Shown one piece after another: positions 1 to 5,073 of a stretch of 6,603 bases of DNA. The stretch is taken from the NCBI GenBank assembly GCA_020793555.1, contig DQIO01000189.1, positions 1 to 6,603 of the forward strand, read 5' to 3'. The translations under genes were made by a program, and so were the position numbers. Below the pieces are notes generated by a model. That model searched no databases. It saw only the letters and a program-made list of their open reading frames with translations, and was not told the DNA's origin. Numbering within the stretch: the stretch's first letter is position 1; the number at the start of each line of letters is the position of its first letter. This stretch comes from Methanosarcinaceae archaeon (GTDB lineage: Archaea; Halobacteriota; Methanosarcinia; Methanosarcinales; Methanosarcinaceae).

Positions 1-2
1 CC

Positions 3-98
3 TATCTTGACGCCATGGCGTATTTGTATGTTTGGGTTGTGGGTTTGGCAGCAGTGGAATGCGCGCCTACGGCGGGAACTGATGCCACGTTTTCTTAA
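3..98 (+). other. Possible 3' end of a gene entering from the left (unidentified)
   Basis: Bases 1 to about 95 are roughly 57% G+C, clearly richer than everything else in the window, and composition drops sharply after the TAA at 96-98. The plus frame ending there reads as about 31 residues (starting YLDAMAYLYVWV, ending TDATFS). A second plus frame stays open from base 1 to a TGA at 169-171, and a third is open from about 82 to 171. No frame is convincing alone, and I recognise no family. It may be the tail of an intact gene, a decayed gene, or non-coding. The GC-rich composition could mean DNA of different origin, but the piece is too short to judge. Confidence 0.2.
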
Positions 99-194
99 CT
101 TCCAGTCAATTGTTGTGCCACTATCTATTTATGAACTATTCAATCTACCGACAACGTTTATGCATAGCTGAATAGTTACTAAATTATATACTTT

Positions 195-201
195 AAAAAA
201 A
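195..201 (-). terminator. Oligo-T terminator after the TPD nuclease gene
   Basis: On the minus strand the TAA stop of the TPD gene (204-206) is followed two bases later by seven consecutive T residues. Runs of T directly after a stop codon are the usual intrinsic termination signal in archaea. No hairpin is needed or obvious. It would end the YhbY / glycosylase / TPD transcript. Confidence 0.6.
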
Positions 202-203
202 GA

Positions 204-992
204 TTACCAGTAGCAGCCAAGATCCAAAAGTGTCTGTACATCGTCAGACAATTCGTCAAAGAACTCATAGTTTTTGATGATATGTCCGTTCAGGGTGATC
301 GAATCCAGATAACCGTACCAGTAGATTACCATTCCCTGTCCGTATTCTTCTTCGTAGTGTTTGAATTGTTTGTTAAAATAATGCTTGTGTTCTGATTCAT
401 CCCCAAAAAGCGCTTTGCTTTCTATCCATGACACTTTTATACCGTCAATGTTCAGGGGTTCATCGAGCACACAATCCGGTGTTTTGGTTACACCACTATC
501 ACGAAGCTCGTTTTCGTTTCGGTACTCAATGTTGTGGTTATCCAGCCATTTTTCAATAATATTTTCACCCATTTTTCCTTTTTTTGTTTGTATCTGGTGG
601 GCTCGGGGAGAAAAGAAATAATCAGAGTTGAGTGCCTGCACGATCTCATCTTTCAGGCGTTGTGTTTGAATACTATTTGGATCTTTGAACATACCATTGA
701 TGTACTTTTTTGAATGTCCCATCTCTTTAAGAATCATAGAAGCCATTAGCGTGGCAGGTATGTCGTTCTTGGTTGCAATATCGAGGATGGTATCCCCTCT
801 ATTCCATGTGGTCACATGCTTTTTGCTTTGACTCTTGATGCGACCATGTATCTTTTTAACCTTTGATACGATCTTTTGACTAAGTATGGCAGATATTAAG
901 CCGACAGGCTGGGAGAATTCCTGTGAAATTCGCTCGATATCCTCTGAGGAATTGAGCGAATCATAAATTTTGATGTAGGTATCTTTGTCCAT
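204..992 (-). CDS. CDIN1 (C15orf41)-type TPD-domain nuclease homologue
   Basis: The 262-residue protein matches the family of human CDIN1 (about 281 residues), whose mutation causes congenital dyserythropoietic anaemia type I. The family has N-terminal helix-turn-helix domains and a C-terminal PD-(D/E)XK nuclease-like domain named for a Thr-Pro-Asp motif. Here the N-terminal ~125 residues are helical and basic (HTH-like), residues 142-143 are the Gly-Glu of the first nuclease helix, T171-P172-D173 is the TPD motif, and E191-S192-K193 is the ExK motif. G218-Q-G220 followed by VIYWYGYL (222-229) is a family signature. All expected catalytic positions (E143, D173, E191, K193) are present, so an active metal-dependent nuclease is plausible, but the archaeal substrate is unknown. 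The ATG lies three bases after the TAG of the upstream glycosylase gene, with AGAGG (1001-1005) eight bases before it, so the two are probably translationally coupled. Confidence 0.85.
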   Translation of the reverse strand: MDKDTYIKIYDSLNSSEDIERISQEFSQPVGLISAILSQKIVSKVKKIHGRIKSQSKKHVTTWNRGDTILDIATKNDIPATLMASMILKEMGHSKKYINGMFKDPNSIQTQRLKDEIVQALNSDYFFSPRAHQIQTKKGKMGENIIEKWLDNHNIEYRNENELRDSGVTKTPDCVLDEPLNIDGIKVSWIESKALFGDESEHKHYFNKQFKHYEEEYGQGMVIYWYGYLDSITLNGHIIKNYEFFDELSDDVQTLLDLGCYW

Positions 993-995
993 TAT

Positions 996-1631
996 CTATG
1001 CCTCTTTCTGAATCGTATCTGAGACGAGCAGACACTCTTCACAACGTTTCTTGCCACAGTATGTCTTTGCAAATTCAACGATCAGTGCGTGGTATTCTTT
1101 ATACAGGTCAACATTCACAGGCAGTTCCTGTTCAAATAGTTTCTGTAATCCGGTATAGTTCTCATTGATTCCAAGACAGCCCATGATGCGGGTGGTGTAT
1201 GCATCGATAACAAATTTTGGCTTGTTTGCAGCATAAAGCACTATGCTGTCCGCAGTTTCGTTTCCCACACCATTGAGGGAAAGCATATCATCCCTGAGTT
1301 CATCAGTAGGTACATTGAACACGTTCTCAATACCAATATCTGCAAAATGTTTTGCAATATTGTTCAGGCGGGATGCCTTTTGGCGATAGAATCCGCAGCA
1401 ATGGACAAGTTCTTCGATCAATTCAACCTTGGCTTGTGCCAGGGTTTCAGGCTCCAGCAATCCATATTCTTTGAGATTTGCTATTGCCTGTTCAACATTG
1501 CCCCATCTGGTTTGTTGTGTCAGAATGGCACCGATGACCACTTCAAAAGGAGTATCTGCAGGCCACCAATTTTGGTGACCAAATTCATTAAGAAGAGTAT
1601 TATAGACTTGTTTGAGGTTAGTATGTTTCAT
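996..1631 (-). CDS. Endonuclease III-like HhH-GPD DNA glycosylase (COG2231 / MagIII-like)
   Basis: This 211-residue protein belongs to the HhH-GPD base-excision repair glycosylases. The N-terminal helical region contains ILTQQT with WGNVEQAI (36-50), typical of the family. The helix-hairpin-helix is LNGVGNETAD (119-128), and the catalytic aspartate is D143 in VIDAY. E. coli Nth has its lyase lysine (K120, in GVGRKTA) where this protein has E125. A monofunctional glycosylase is therefore expected, as in the MagIII 3-methyladenine branch. The C-terminal Fe-S loop is incomplete: C192, C197 and C200 are present with C-x4-C-x2-C spacing, and the expected fourth cysteine position is T206. A TGA two codons upstream in the same frame makes the ATG at 1631 the first possible start. 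It is the middle gene of three, 21 bases after yhbY. I saw no strong ribosome binding site. The exact substrate is inference. Confidence 0.82.
   Translation of the reverse strand: MKHTNLKQVYNTLLNEFGHQNWWPADTPFEVVIGAILTQQTRWGNVEQAIANLKEYGLLEPETLAQAKVELIEELVHCCGFYRQKASRLNNIAKHFADIGIENVFNVPTDELRDDMLSLNGVGNETADSIVLYAANKPKFVIDAYTTRIMGCLGINENYTGLQKLFEQELPVNVDLYKEYHALIVEFAKTYCGKKRCEECLLVSDTIQKEA
1001..1005 (-). promoter_or_regulatory. Ribosome binding site of the TPD nuclease gene
   Basis: AGAGG on the minus strand lies within the last codons of the glycosylase gene, eight bases before the TPD ATG at 992. It supports that start and coupling of the two reading frames. Confidence 0.55.
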
Positions 1632-1652
1632 TTTTCAAAAATTACATTTATC

Positions 1653-1907
1653 TCATCTGTAAAGCACTGCAGTACTTCCCCGAACCTCGATAAGTGTGGT
1701 CTTGGTAGCATCTGCAAGTTGCTGTGCGAGTGTTTTGTTATCAACGCCGGTGCTTTTTAGCATCTTTACTTTGACGAGACGGTTTGCCTTAATTTGTTTT
1801 TTCAGTTCTTCCACAGCAGCATCAGTTATGCCATTCTTTCCGATATGGATGATTGGTTTTAGTTGAACAGCTTCCGATTTTAGTTTGTATAATTTATCTT
1901 TATCCAT
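1653..1907 (-). CDS. yhbY: YhbY / CRM-domain RNA-binding protein
   Basis: From the ATG at 1907 this is an 84-residue single CRS1-YhbY (CRM) domain protein. The fold is KH-like and binds RNA. Bacterial YhbY associates with pre-50S ribosomal particles, and plant CRM proteins act in intron splicing. The domain starts at once (KLYKLKSEA, residues 5-13), carries the conserved GKNG loop at 23-26 (IHIGKNGITD), and ends with the typical RGSTAVLYR (76-84). The frame is open to an ATG ten codons further up (1937). I prefer 1907 because the CRM domain needs no more residues, a GTGAG lies just upstream, and the extra ten residues (MHISHHVRFT) look non-coding. It is first in an operon with the glycosylase (21-base gap) and the TPD nuclease. 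Its own promoter is likely, since it follows a terminator. Confidence 0.88.
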   Translation of the reverse strand: MDKDKLYKLKSEAVQLKPIIHIGKNGITDAAVEELKKQIKANRLVKVKMLKSTGVDNKTLAQQLADATKTTLIEVRGSTAVLYR

Positions 1908-2001
1908 TGTAAATCTCACATGATGACTTATATGCAATTATCTTCGAATTTTTACTAAATTTATAATCAAAAAAGTGATGGGGCAATGCAATTCTTTGCA
2001 T
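1900..2001 (-). CDS. Candidate 33-residue small ORF with strong Shine-Dalgarno (uncertain)
   Basis: Directly after the Roadblock stop codon the minus strand reads AGGAGG (2006-2011), four bases, then ATG (1999-2001). The frame runs 33 codons (starting MQRIALPHHF) and stops at a TAA (1900-1902) that overlaps the start of yhbY out of frame. The ribosome binding site is as good as any in the window, which is why I list it. Against it, the frame crosses the hairpin, T6 run and TATA-like box of the intergenic region, and the peptide resembles no family I know. It could be a small protein or leader peptide, or chance. Confidence 0.2.
   Translation of the reverse strand: MQRIALPHHFFDYKFSKNSKIIAYKSSCEIYNG
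1927..1966 (-). promoter_or_regulatory. Candidate promoter region of the yhbY operon
   Basis: Two archaeal TATA-like boxes lie on the minus strand between the upstream terminator and yhbY: TTATAAAT at 1959-1966 and CATATAAG at 1927-1935. The first would start transcription near 1935-1940 and leave a leader of about 30 bases. The second would give an almost leaderless message for the ATG at 1907. The sequence alone does not decide between them. Confidence 0.4.
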
Positions 2002-2002
2002 T
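1969..2002 (-). terminator. Hairpin plus T6 terminator after the Roadblock gene
   Basis: On the minus strand, just after the Roadblock stop, a perfect 6-bp inverted repeat (AATGCA / TGCATT with a six-base loop, 1985-2002) is followed about ten bases later by six T residues (1969-1974). It separates the ATPase-GTPase-Roadblock unit from the yhbY operon. Termination may be partial. Confidence 0.5.
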
Positions 2003-2010
2003 TTTCCTCC

Positions 2011-2382
2011 TCATAGCATCTTTTTGATCTTCTCTGCGGCTTTTTCAAGTTCCACAAGTATAAGACCGAGTCCTGCATTGGGTTCTGTAAGCACGATGAG
2101 TAGTGCTTTTGGTCCGGCACCGGTAGCAATGATTTTTCCGTGTTCGGATTCTACAATAAGCCTGTCAGGTAGACCCTTGCCAAGTTCGGTAGTGGCAGTT
2201 TCTGCTGCACCGAGCATGGTCGCAGACATAGCTGCAAACGTCTCAGCTCTTGCACAGAGACTTGATGGAATATTGGATGCTATAAGCAGGCCATCACGAC
2301 TTACAACAACTAATGCTTCAACGCCGCCAACTTTTTTAGTATCAGAAAGAACATTGTTCAGCATGTCAATTACGCTAGCCAT
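2011..2382 (-). CDS. Roadblock/LC7-domain protein, predicted regulator of the neighbouring GTPase
   Basis: This 123-residue protein is a single Roadblock/LC7 domain (COG2018, MglB-like). Bacterial MglB is the GTPase-activating partner of the Ras-like MglA, and eukaryotic Roadblock proteins are subunits of Ragulator and dynein. Visible features are the N-terminal helix (VIDMLNNVLSDT, 4-15), the strand VEALVVVSRDGLLIAS (21-36), the central alanine-rich helix (AETFAAMSATMLGAAETA, 46-63), LIVESEHGKIIATGAG (75-90), and a final helix ending in KKML. Length is normal for the family. The ATG lies two bases after the GTPase-fusion stop with an excellent GAGGTGG site (2390-2396), so both are made from one transcript. 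Regulation of, or a platform for, the fused GTPase is the natural inference; it is not shown by the sequence. Confidence 0.87.
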   Translation of the reverse strand: MASVIDMLNNVLSDTKKVGGVEALVVVSRDGLLIASNIPSSLCARAETFAAMSATMLGAAETATTELGKGLPDRLIVESEHGKIIATGAGPKALLIVLTEPNAGLGLILVELEKAAEKIKKML

Positions 2383-2384
2383 CT

Positions 2385-3563
2385 CTAGACCACCTCTGTT
2401 ATTTTATTAACAAGGGCTTCGAAGGCTTCAAACACTCCCTCGCCTTTATCGGCAACTGTCGGCATGATTTGTACATTTTCCGGTATGTTGAAATGACTTC
2501 GTATTTCTTCCGGCTTAAGTGCACCACTCTGGTCCTGTTTGTTTGCAATGACAACAAGTGGCAATCCGTATGCTTTTGTAATCTCAAGCATCTGTTTTGC
2601 CCTTACAAAGTCCTTTGTGTTAGTGGAATCTACAACAAGGAATATTCCCATGGCTTCTCCACTCAACATTTTGATAATCGGGTCAAATCTTTCCTGCCCG
2701 GGAGTTCCGAATATATCGGCACTGAATCCTTTATGATCAACATGTCCGTGGTCAAGTGCAACAGTTGTTCCGATCCTGTCTACAGAAACTGCCCGTGTTG
2801 ACAGTGCGTGTACAAAAGTGGATTTTCCTGCATTGTAAGGACCTGTGACTACGATCTTTGGAATATATATCCTGATTCCACCTGGTCGCAGTACCCTGAA
2901 CAACATGGATTTGAGTTCAATGTCACTCCATTCTGTTTTAAGCACACCGAAATACTGTCCGTATATGACCCGCTCGGCAATACCGCCAACAGTGATGACT
3001 GCATCAAAGAGTTCGTGTTTGATAAGGTCAAGCGTCTTTGAGTCATAAGGCCATGCCGTGAAATTGTAGATCAATACATGTTCATACAACATACCGTGCA
3101 GGTTCCAGTTTTTAACTGCATCGATTGTTTCCTTTTCACCACAAAGGTCCATGATGGTTGACAATGACTCGAACATAATCGTGGAATTTTCATCAAGCTC
3201 TTCCATCACTTTTTCTATCGATTCATTAAGTAAATCAATACTTTCCGGATTTTCAACGACGTATTTTTCGTTCGAGGTTGCTCCGACCAATCCTGAATAT
3301 GCATCCACAACAATTAAATTTTCATCATATGCATCAAGATCCCATCCGAATTCCTTAAACATATCTTTTATCATCGATGGGTCGGAACTTGATGCTACAA
3401 AAACACATTTTTTACCTTCTGCAAGATTATGGTATAGTGTCTGCATTCCGAATACATTACCTTCTACACCCGGATGACTATAATATACAAGTGATTTACC
3501 GTCCGGAATTCCTCCCATCAAATAATCGTCCAGTTTAGTGATGCCTGTTTGTATCATGGTCAC
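2385..3563 (-). CDS. Fusion of a degenerate KaiC/RAD55-like domain with a Ras-like GTPase (COG2229-type)
   Basis: The 392-residue protein has two domains. Residues 1-230 resemble KaiC/RAD55 RecA-fold ATPases (TGITKLDDYLMGGIP, 6-20; IMFESLSTIM at the Walker B position, 129-138). The Walker A site has decayed to YSHPGVEGNVFGMQ (28-41), with G35 and N36 where Lys and Thr should be, so ATP hydrolysis is unlikely. Residues 235-392 form a small GTPase: G1 GPYNAGKST (241-249), G2 threonines 266-267, G3 GTPGQER (286-292), G4 NKQD (341-344), and a possible G5 around 370-374. G3 has Gly where Ras has its magnesium-linked Asp57 but keeps the Gln61 equivalent (Q290). The start is a GTG overlapping the stop of the upstream ATPase gene (GTGA); an ATG two codons later (3557) is equally possible. 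Expected to act with the adjacent Roadblock protein. Cytosolic: no signal peptide or membrane segment. Confidence 0.85.
   Translation of the reverse strand: MTMIQTGITKLDDYLMGGIPDGKSLVYYSHPGVEGNVFGMQTLYHNLAEGKKCVFVASSSDPSMIKDMFKEFGWDLDAYDENLIVVDAYSGLVGATSNEKYVVENPESIDLLNESIEKVMEELDENSTIMFESLSTIMDLCGEKETIDAVKNWNLHGMLYEHVLIYNFTAWPYDSKTLDLIKHELFDAVITVGGIAERVIYGQYFGVLKTEWSDIELKSMLFRVLRPGGIRIYIPKIVVTGPYNAGKSTFVHALSTRAVSVDRIGTTVALDHGHVDHKGFSADIFGTPGQERFDPIIKMLSGEAMGIFLVVDSTNTKDFVRAKQMLEITKAYGLPLVVIANKQDQSGALKPEEIRSHFNIPENVQIMPTVADKGEGVFEAFEALVNKITEVV
2390..2396 (-). promoter_or_regulatory. Strong ribosome binding site of the Roadblock gene
   Basis: GAGGTGG on the minus strand, inside the last codons of the GTPase fusion and seven bases before the ATG at 2382, closely matches the anti-Shine-Dalgarno complement. 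Its strength may mean the Roadblock subunit is made in excess over the GTPase. Confidence 0.65.
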
Positions 3564-4261
3564 TCACTTTCCTGCAGGATTATATTCATACCATCTATCT
3601 CATAATTGAACCAAGGTGTTGGTTTAGGGGTAAAACCTACTATTCTCATGGCAAATCCGTCACCGTTTGACTTTATTTCGATCATTCCATCAAAGAGTTG
3701 TTTAAGAGTTGCAATGGTTTGTGGATCATGCATCTCATCCTCAACAACATATATGCCAAGCGCATTTGCGGATTTAACTCGTCCTGTAAAAACATGGAGG
3801 AACCTAAACACCGTTTGGATATTTGAATACATCAGTATGGTGGAGAGGGAGTTTATGCATAATCTTGTATTTGGGATGTTCTTTTTCATCAAAAATTCTT
3901 CAAAGAACTGACTAATCTTGACCCCAATACCCGTAAGATCCACCGGACTTGATGCCCGTTTAATATATTCAGTATCGGATGCAACCATTCCGAGTGTTTT
4001 TGTAACGCAGTCTACAATCCCGATATGTGCATCAAAAGTGTCTTGATCATTCTGTTTGAACCACTCAAGCACACGTTCACCGGGTTCACGGGTGGATACA
4101 AATATTACTGAATTTTCATCCTTTATGCCGTTGTATATGATGGTGTTAATAATATCATCTTTTCCGCTCATAGGAGGACCTATCATCATGATATTGCTTC
4201 CACTCCTGATCTCACCTATAAGTTCATCTATTTTTTCAATTCCCAGTGAATATCCTGACAT
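3560..4261 (-). CDS. RAD55/KaiC-like RecA-superfamily ATPase
   Basis: This 233-residue protein is a single RecA-fold domain of the RAD55/KaiC-like group that archaea use in signalling rather than recombination. The N-terminus (YSLGIEKIDELIGEI, 4-18) is the usual lead-in. Walker A is GPPMSGKDD (28-36): the lysine K34 is kept, but the following Thr/Ser is D35. The strand RLCINSLST (133-141) has N137 where the Walker B aspartate is expected. VSTREPGERVLEWF (55-68) aligns with the KaiC region of the catalytic glutamates; one acidic residue (E59) remains. It may bind nucleotide but hydrolyse it poorly. The ATG has GAGGG (4271-4275) nine bases upstream. It is the first gene of the cassette and overlaps the GTPase fusion start by four bases (GTGA), so the two RecA-like chains are probably made together and may co-assemble (inference). 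Confidence 0.82.
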   Translation of the reverse strand: MSGYSLGIEKIDELIGEIRSGSNIMMIGPPMSGKDDIINTIIYNGIKDENSVIFVSTREPGERVLEWFKQNDQDTFDAHIGIVDCVTKTLGMVASDTEYIKRASSPVDLTGIGVKISQFFEEFLMKKNIPNTRLCINSLSTILMYSNIQTVFRFLHVFTGRVKSANALGIYVVEDEMHDPQTIATLKQLFDGMIEIKSNGDGFAMRIVGFTPKPTPWFNYEIDGMNIILQESE

Positions 4262-4270
4262 TTTGATCTT

Positions 4271-4275
4271 CCCTC
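4271..4275 (-). promoter_or_regulatory. Ribosome binding site of the RAD55-like gene
   Basis: GAGGG on the minus strand, nine bases before the ATG at 4261, supports that start codon. Confidence 0.5.
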
Positions 4276-4298
4276 AATAAGCCAATTAATGTGATAAT

Positions 4299-4314
4299 TA
4301 AGTTAAGTATAAGT
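4299..4314. repeat. Three near-tandem TAAGT repeats upstream of the ATPase cassette
   Basis: TAAGT occurs at 4299-4303, 4304-4308 and 4310-4314. A short AT-rich inverted repeat (AATTA at 4284-4288, TAATT at 4295-4299) adjoins it on the gene side. Read on the minus strand the block contains the TATA-like CTTATACTT, so it overlaps a possible promoter and could be an operator. Such motifs also arise by chance in AT-rich DNA. Confidence 0.25.
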
Positions 4315-4414
4315 ATCAACGAAATCCAAATTTACAACTAAAAATATCTTGCGATGAAAATTTTACTATGCTAATACACAATTCATAATATCATTAGATG
4401 TTATTATATAAAAA
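4306..4414 (-). promoter_or_regulatory. Candidate promoter region of the ATPase-GTPase-Roadblock operon
   Basis: The 191-base gap between moaB and this operon contains a good archaeal TATA match on the minus strand, TTTATATA (4405-4412), which would leave a leader of about 120 bases. A weaker box, CTTATACTT (4306-4314), would place the start near 4283 with a leader of about 20 bases carrying the GAGGG site. Long leaders are common in Methanosarcina. I see no riboswitch-like structure or small ORF in the gap. Confidence 0.35.
4410..4414 (-). terminator. Weak oligo-T terminator candidate after moaB
   Basis: About 40 bases past the moaB stop the minus strand has TTTTT followed by an AT-rich stretch. 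No clear hairpin precedes it, and the run overlaps the TATA-like box of the next operon, so some read-through of moaB transcripts into the cassette is possible. Confidence 0.3.
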
Positions 4415-4452
4415 CAATATCAATCTTATTACTTATATGCACCATGTTCCAC

Positions 4453-5034
4453 TTATTCTTTTGTGTGTTTTACTATATGTCCTGCTTCTTGCATGATAAT
4501 TTCTTCGAGTGCCAATCTTACAGCATTTGGCGAACCTGGAAGGCAGAATATTGCTTTGTTTTTTATAACACCTGCAATTGCCCGTGTTAATATCATGGAT
4601 GTGCCGATTTGCCGTATGCTTTTGTGCCTGAAAAGTTCTCCAAAACCAGGCATTTGCTTGTCAAGCATCGGTGCAATGGATTCAATAGTGACATCCCTGG
4701 ATGCCAGCCCTGTGCCACCGCTTGTGATTATAATGTCTGCATTGGTGTTGGTGGCAGATCCGATAGTATTCTGTATTTCGTTCAATTCGTCGCTTATAAG
4801 TGAATATTTCACTACATGATGTCCATTTTGTGTAATGATGTCGTGCATTACCTGTCCTGATATATCATCTGTATCTTCGGGTTTTGCAACATTTTCATAA
4901 TTTGTATCATTGTCCATATTTCTGTTTCTATATTTCTCTGCCCGAGATGTTGAAATTGTTACAAGAAAAAAACTATATGGACCGTGTTTATTTTTCTTGT
5001 GTTGTTGTGTGGGACTTATTTCGGATTTGTTCAT
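4453..5034 (-). CDS. moaB: MoaB/Mog-family molybdenum cofactor biosynthesis protein
   Basis: The 193-residue protein is a MoCF-domain protein of the MoaB/Mog group, which adenylylates molybdopterin before metal insertion. Archaea typically use MoaB for this. In methanogens the cofactor serves the molybdenum or tungsten formylmethanofuran dehydrogenase and some formate dehydrogenases. Visible motifs are the first strand SFFLVTIST (21-29), DISGQVMHDII (57-67), the binding loop TSGGTGLASRDVT (104-116), the MPGFGELFR segment (128-136), and LPGSPNAVRLALEEI (165-179). Residues 31-56, rich in Asn, Asp and Glu, form an insertion of about 20 residues between strand 1 and the SG motif compared with usual MoaB. 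An in-frame stop just upstream fixes the ATG at 5034, which has no Shine-Dalgarno and probably a very short leader. It is divergent from the DUF1786 gene, 48 bases apart. Confidence 0.88.
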   Translation of the reverse strand: MNKSEISPTQQHKKNKHGPYSFFLVTISTSRAEKYRNRNMDNDTNYENVAKPEDTDDISGQVMHDIITQNGHHVVKYSLISDELNEIQNTIGSATNTNADIIITSGGTGLASRDVTIESIAPMLDKQMPGFGELFRHKSIRQIGTSMILTRAIAGVIKNKAIFCLPGSPNAVRLALEEIIMQEAGHIVKHTKE

Positions 5035-5040
5035 GCAAAG

Positions 5041-5073
5041 TATTTATACATCAGTTGGTATATGAATTATACG
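5041..5073. promoter_or_regulatory. Compact divergent promoter between moaB and the DUF1786 gene
   Basis: The 48 bases between the two start codons must hold both promoters. On the plus strand TTTATAC (5043-5049) is a TATA-like box about 34 bases before the DUF1786 ATG, giving a leader near 13 bases. On the minus strand TATAATTC (5064-5071) is about 30 bases before the moaB ATG, giving a leader of only a few bases. Neither gene has a ribosome binding site, consistent with leaderless or nearly leaderless messages. The two start regions overlap, so the promoters may compete. Confidence 0.45.

Noticed and set aside
1347..1760. Plus-strand open frame of 137 codons across the glycosylase and yhbY
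   Set aside because: It spans two clear genes on the other strand, and its translation has no domain resemblance.
1908..1937. Ten-residue N-terminal extension of YhbY from an upstream ATG
   Set aside because: The CRM domain is complete without it, and the segment overlaps a TATA-like box and the better-placed GTGAG before 1907.
2024..2410. Plus-strand open frame of 128 codons opposite the Roadblock gene
   Set aside because: The minus strand encodes a recognisable Roadblock domain with an excellent ribosome binding site; the plus translation is serine-rich antisense shadow.
3151..3477. Plus-strand frame with a serine-rich translation
   Set aside because: Antisense to the pseudo-KaiC domain; serine richness comes from complementary codons.
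2385..3563. The possibility that the GTPase and KaiC-like domains are two genes joined by a sequencing error
   Set aside because: The frame is continuous for 392 codons through the linker (about residues 225-236), with no start codon and ribosome binding site pair before the GTPase domain, so a true fusion is the simpler reading.
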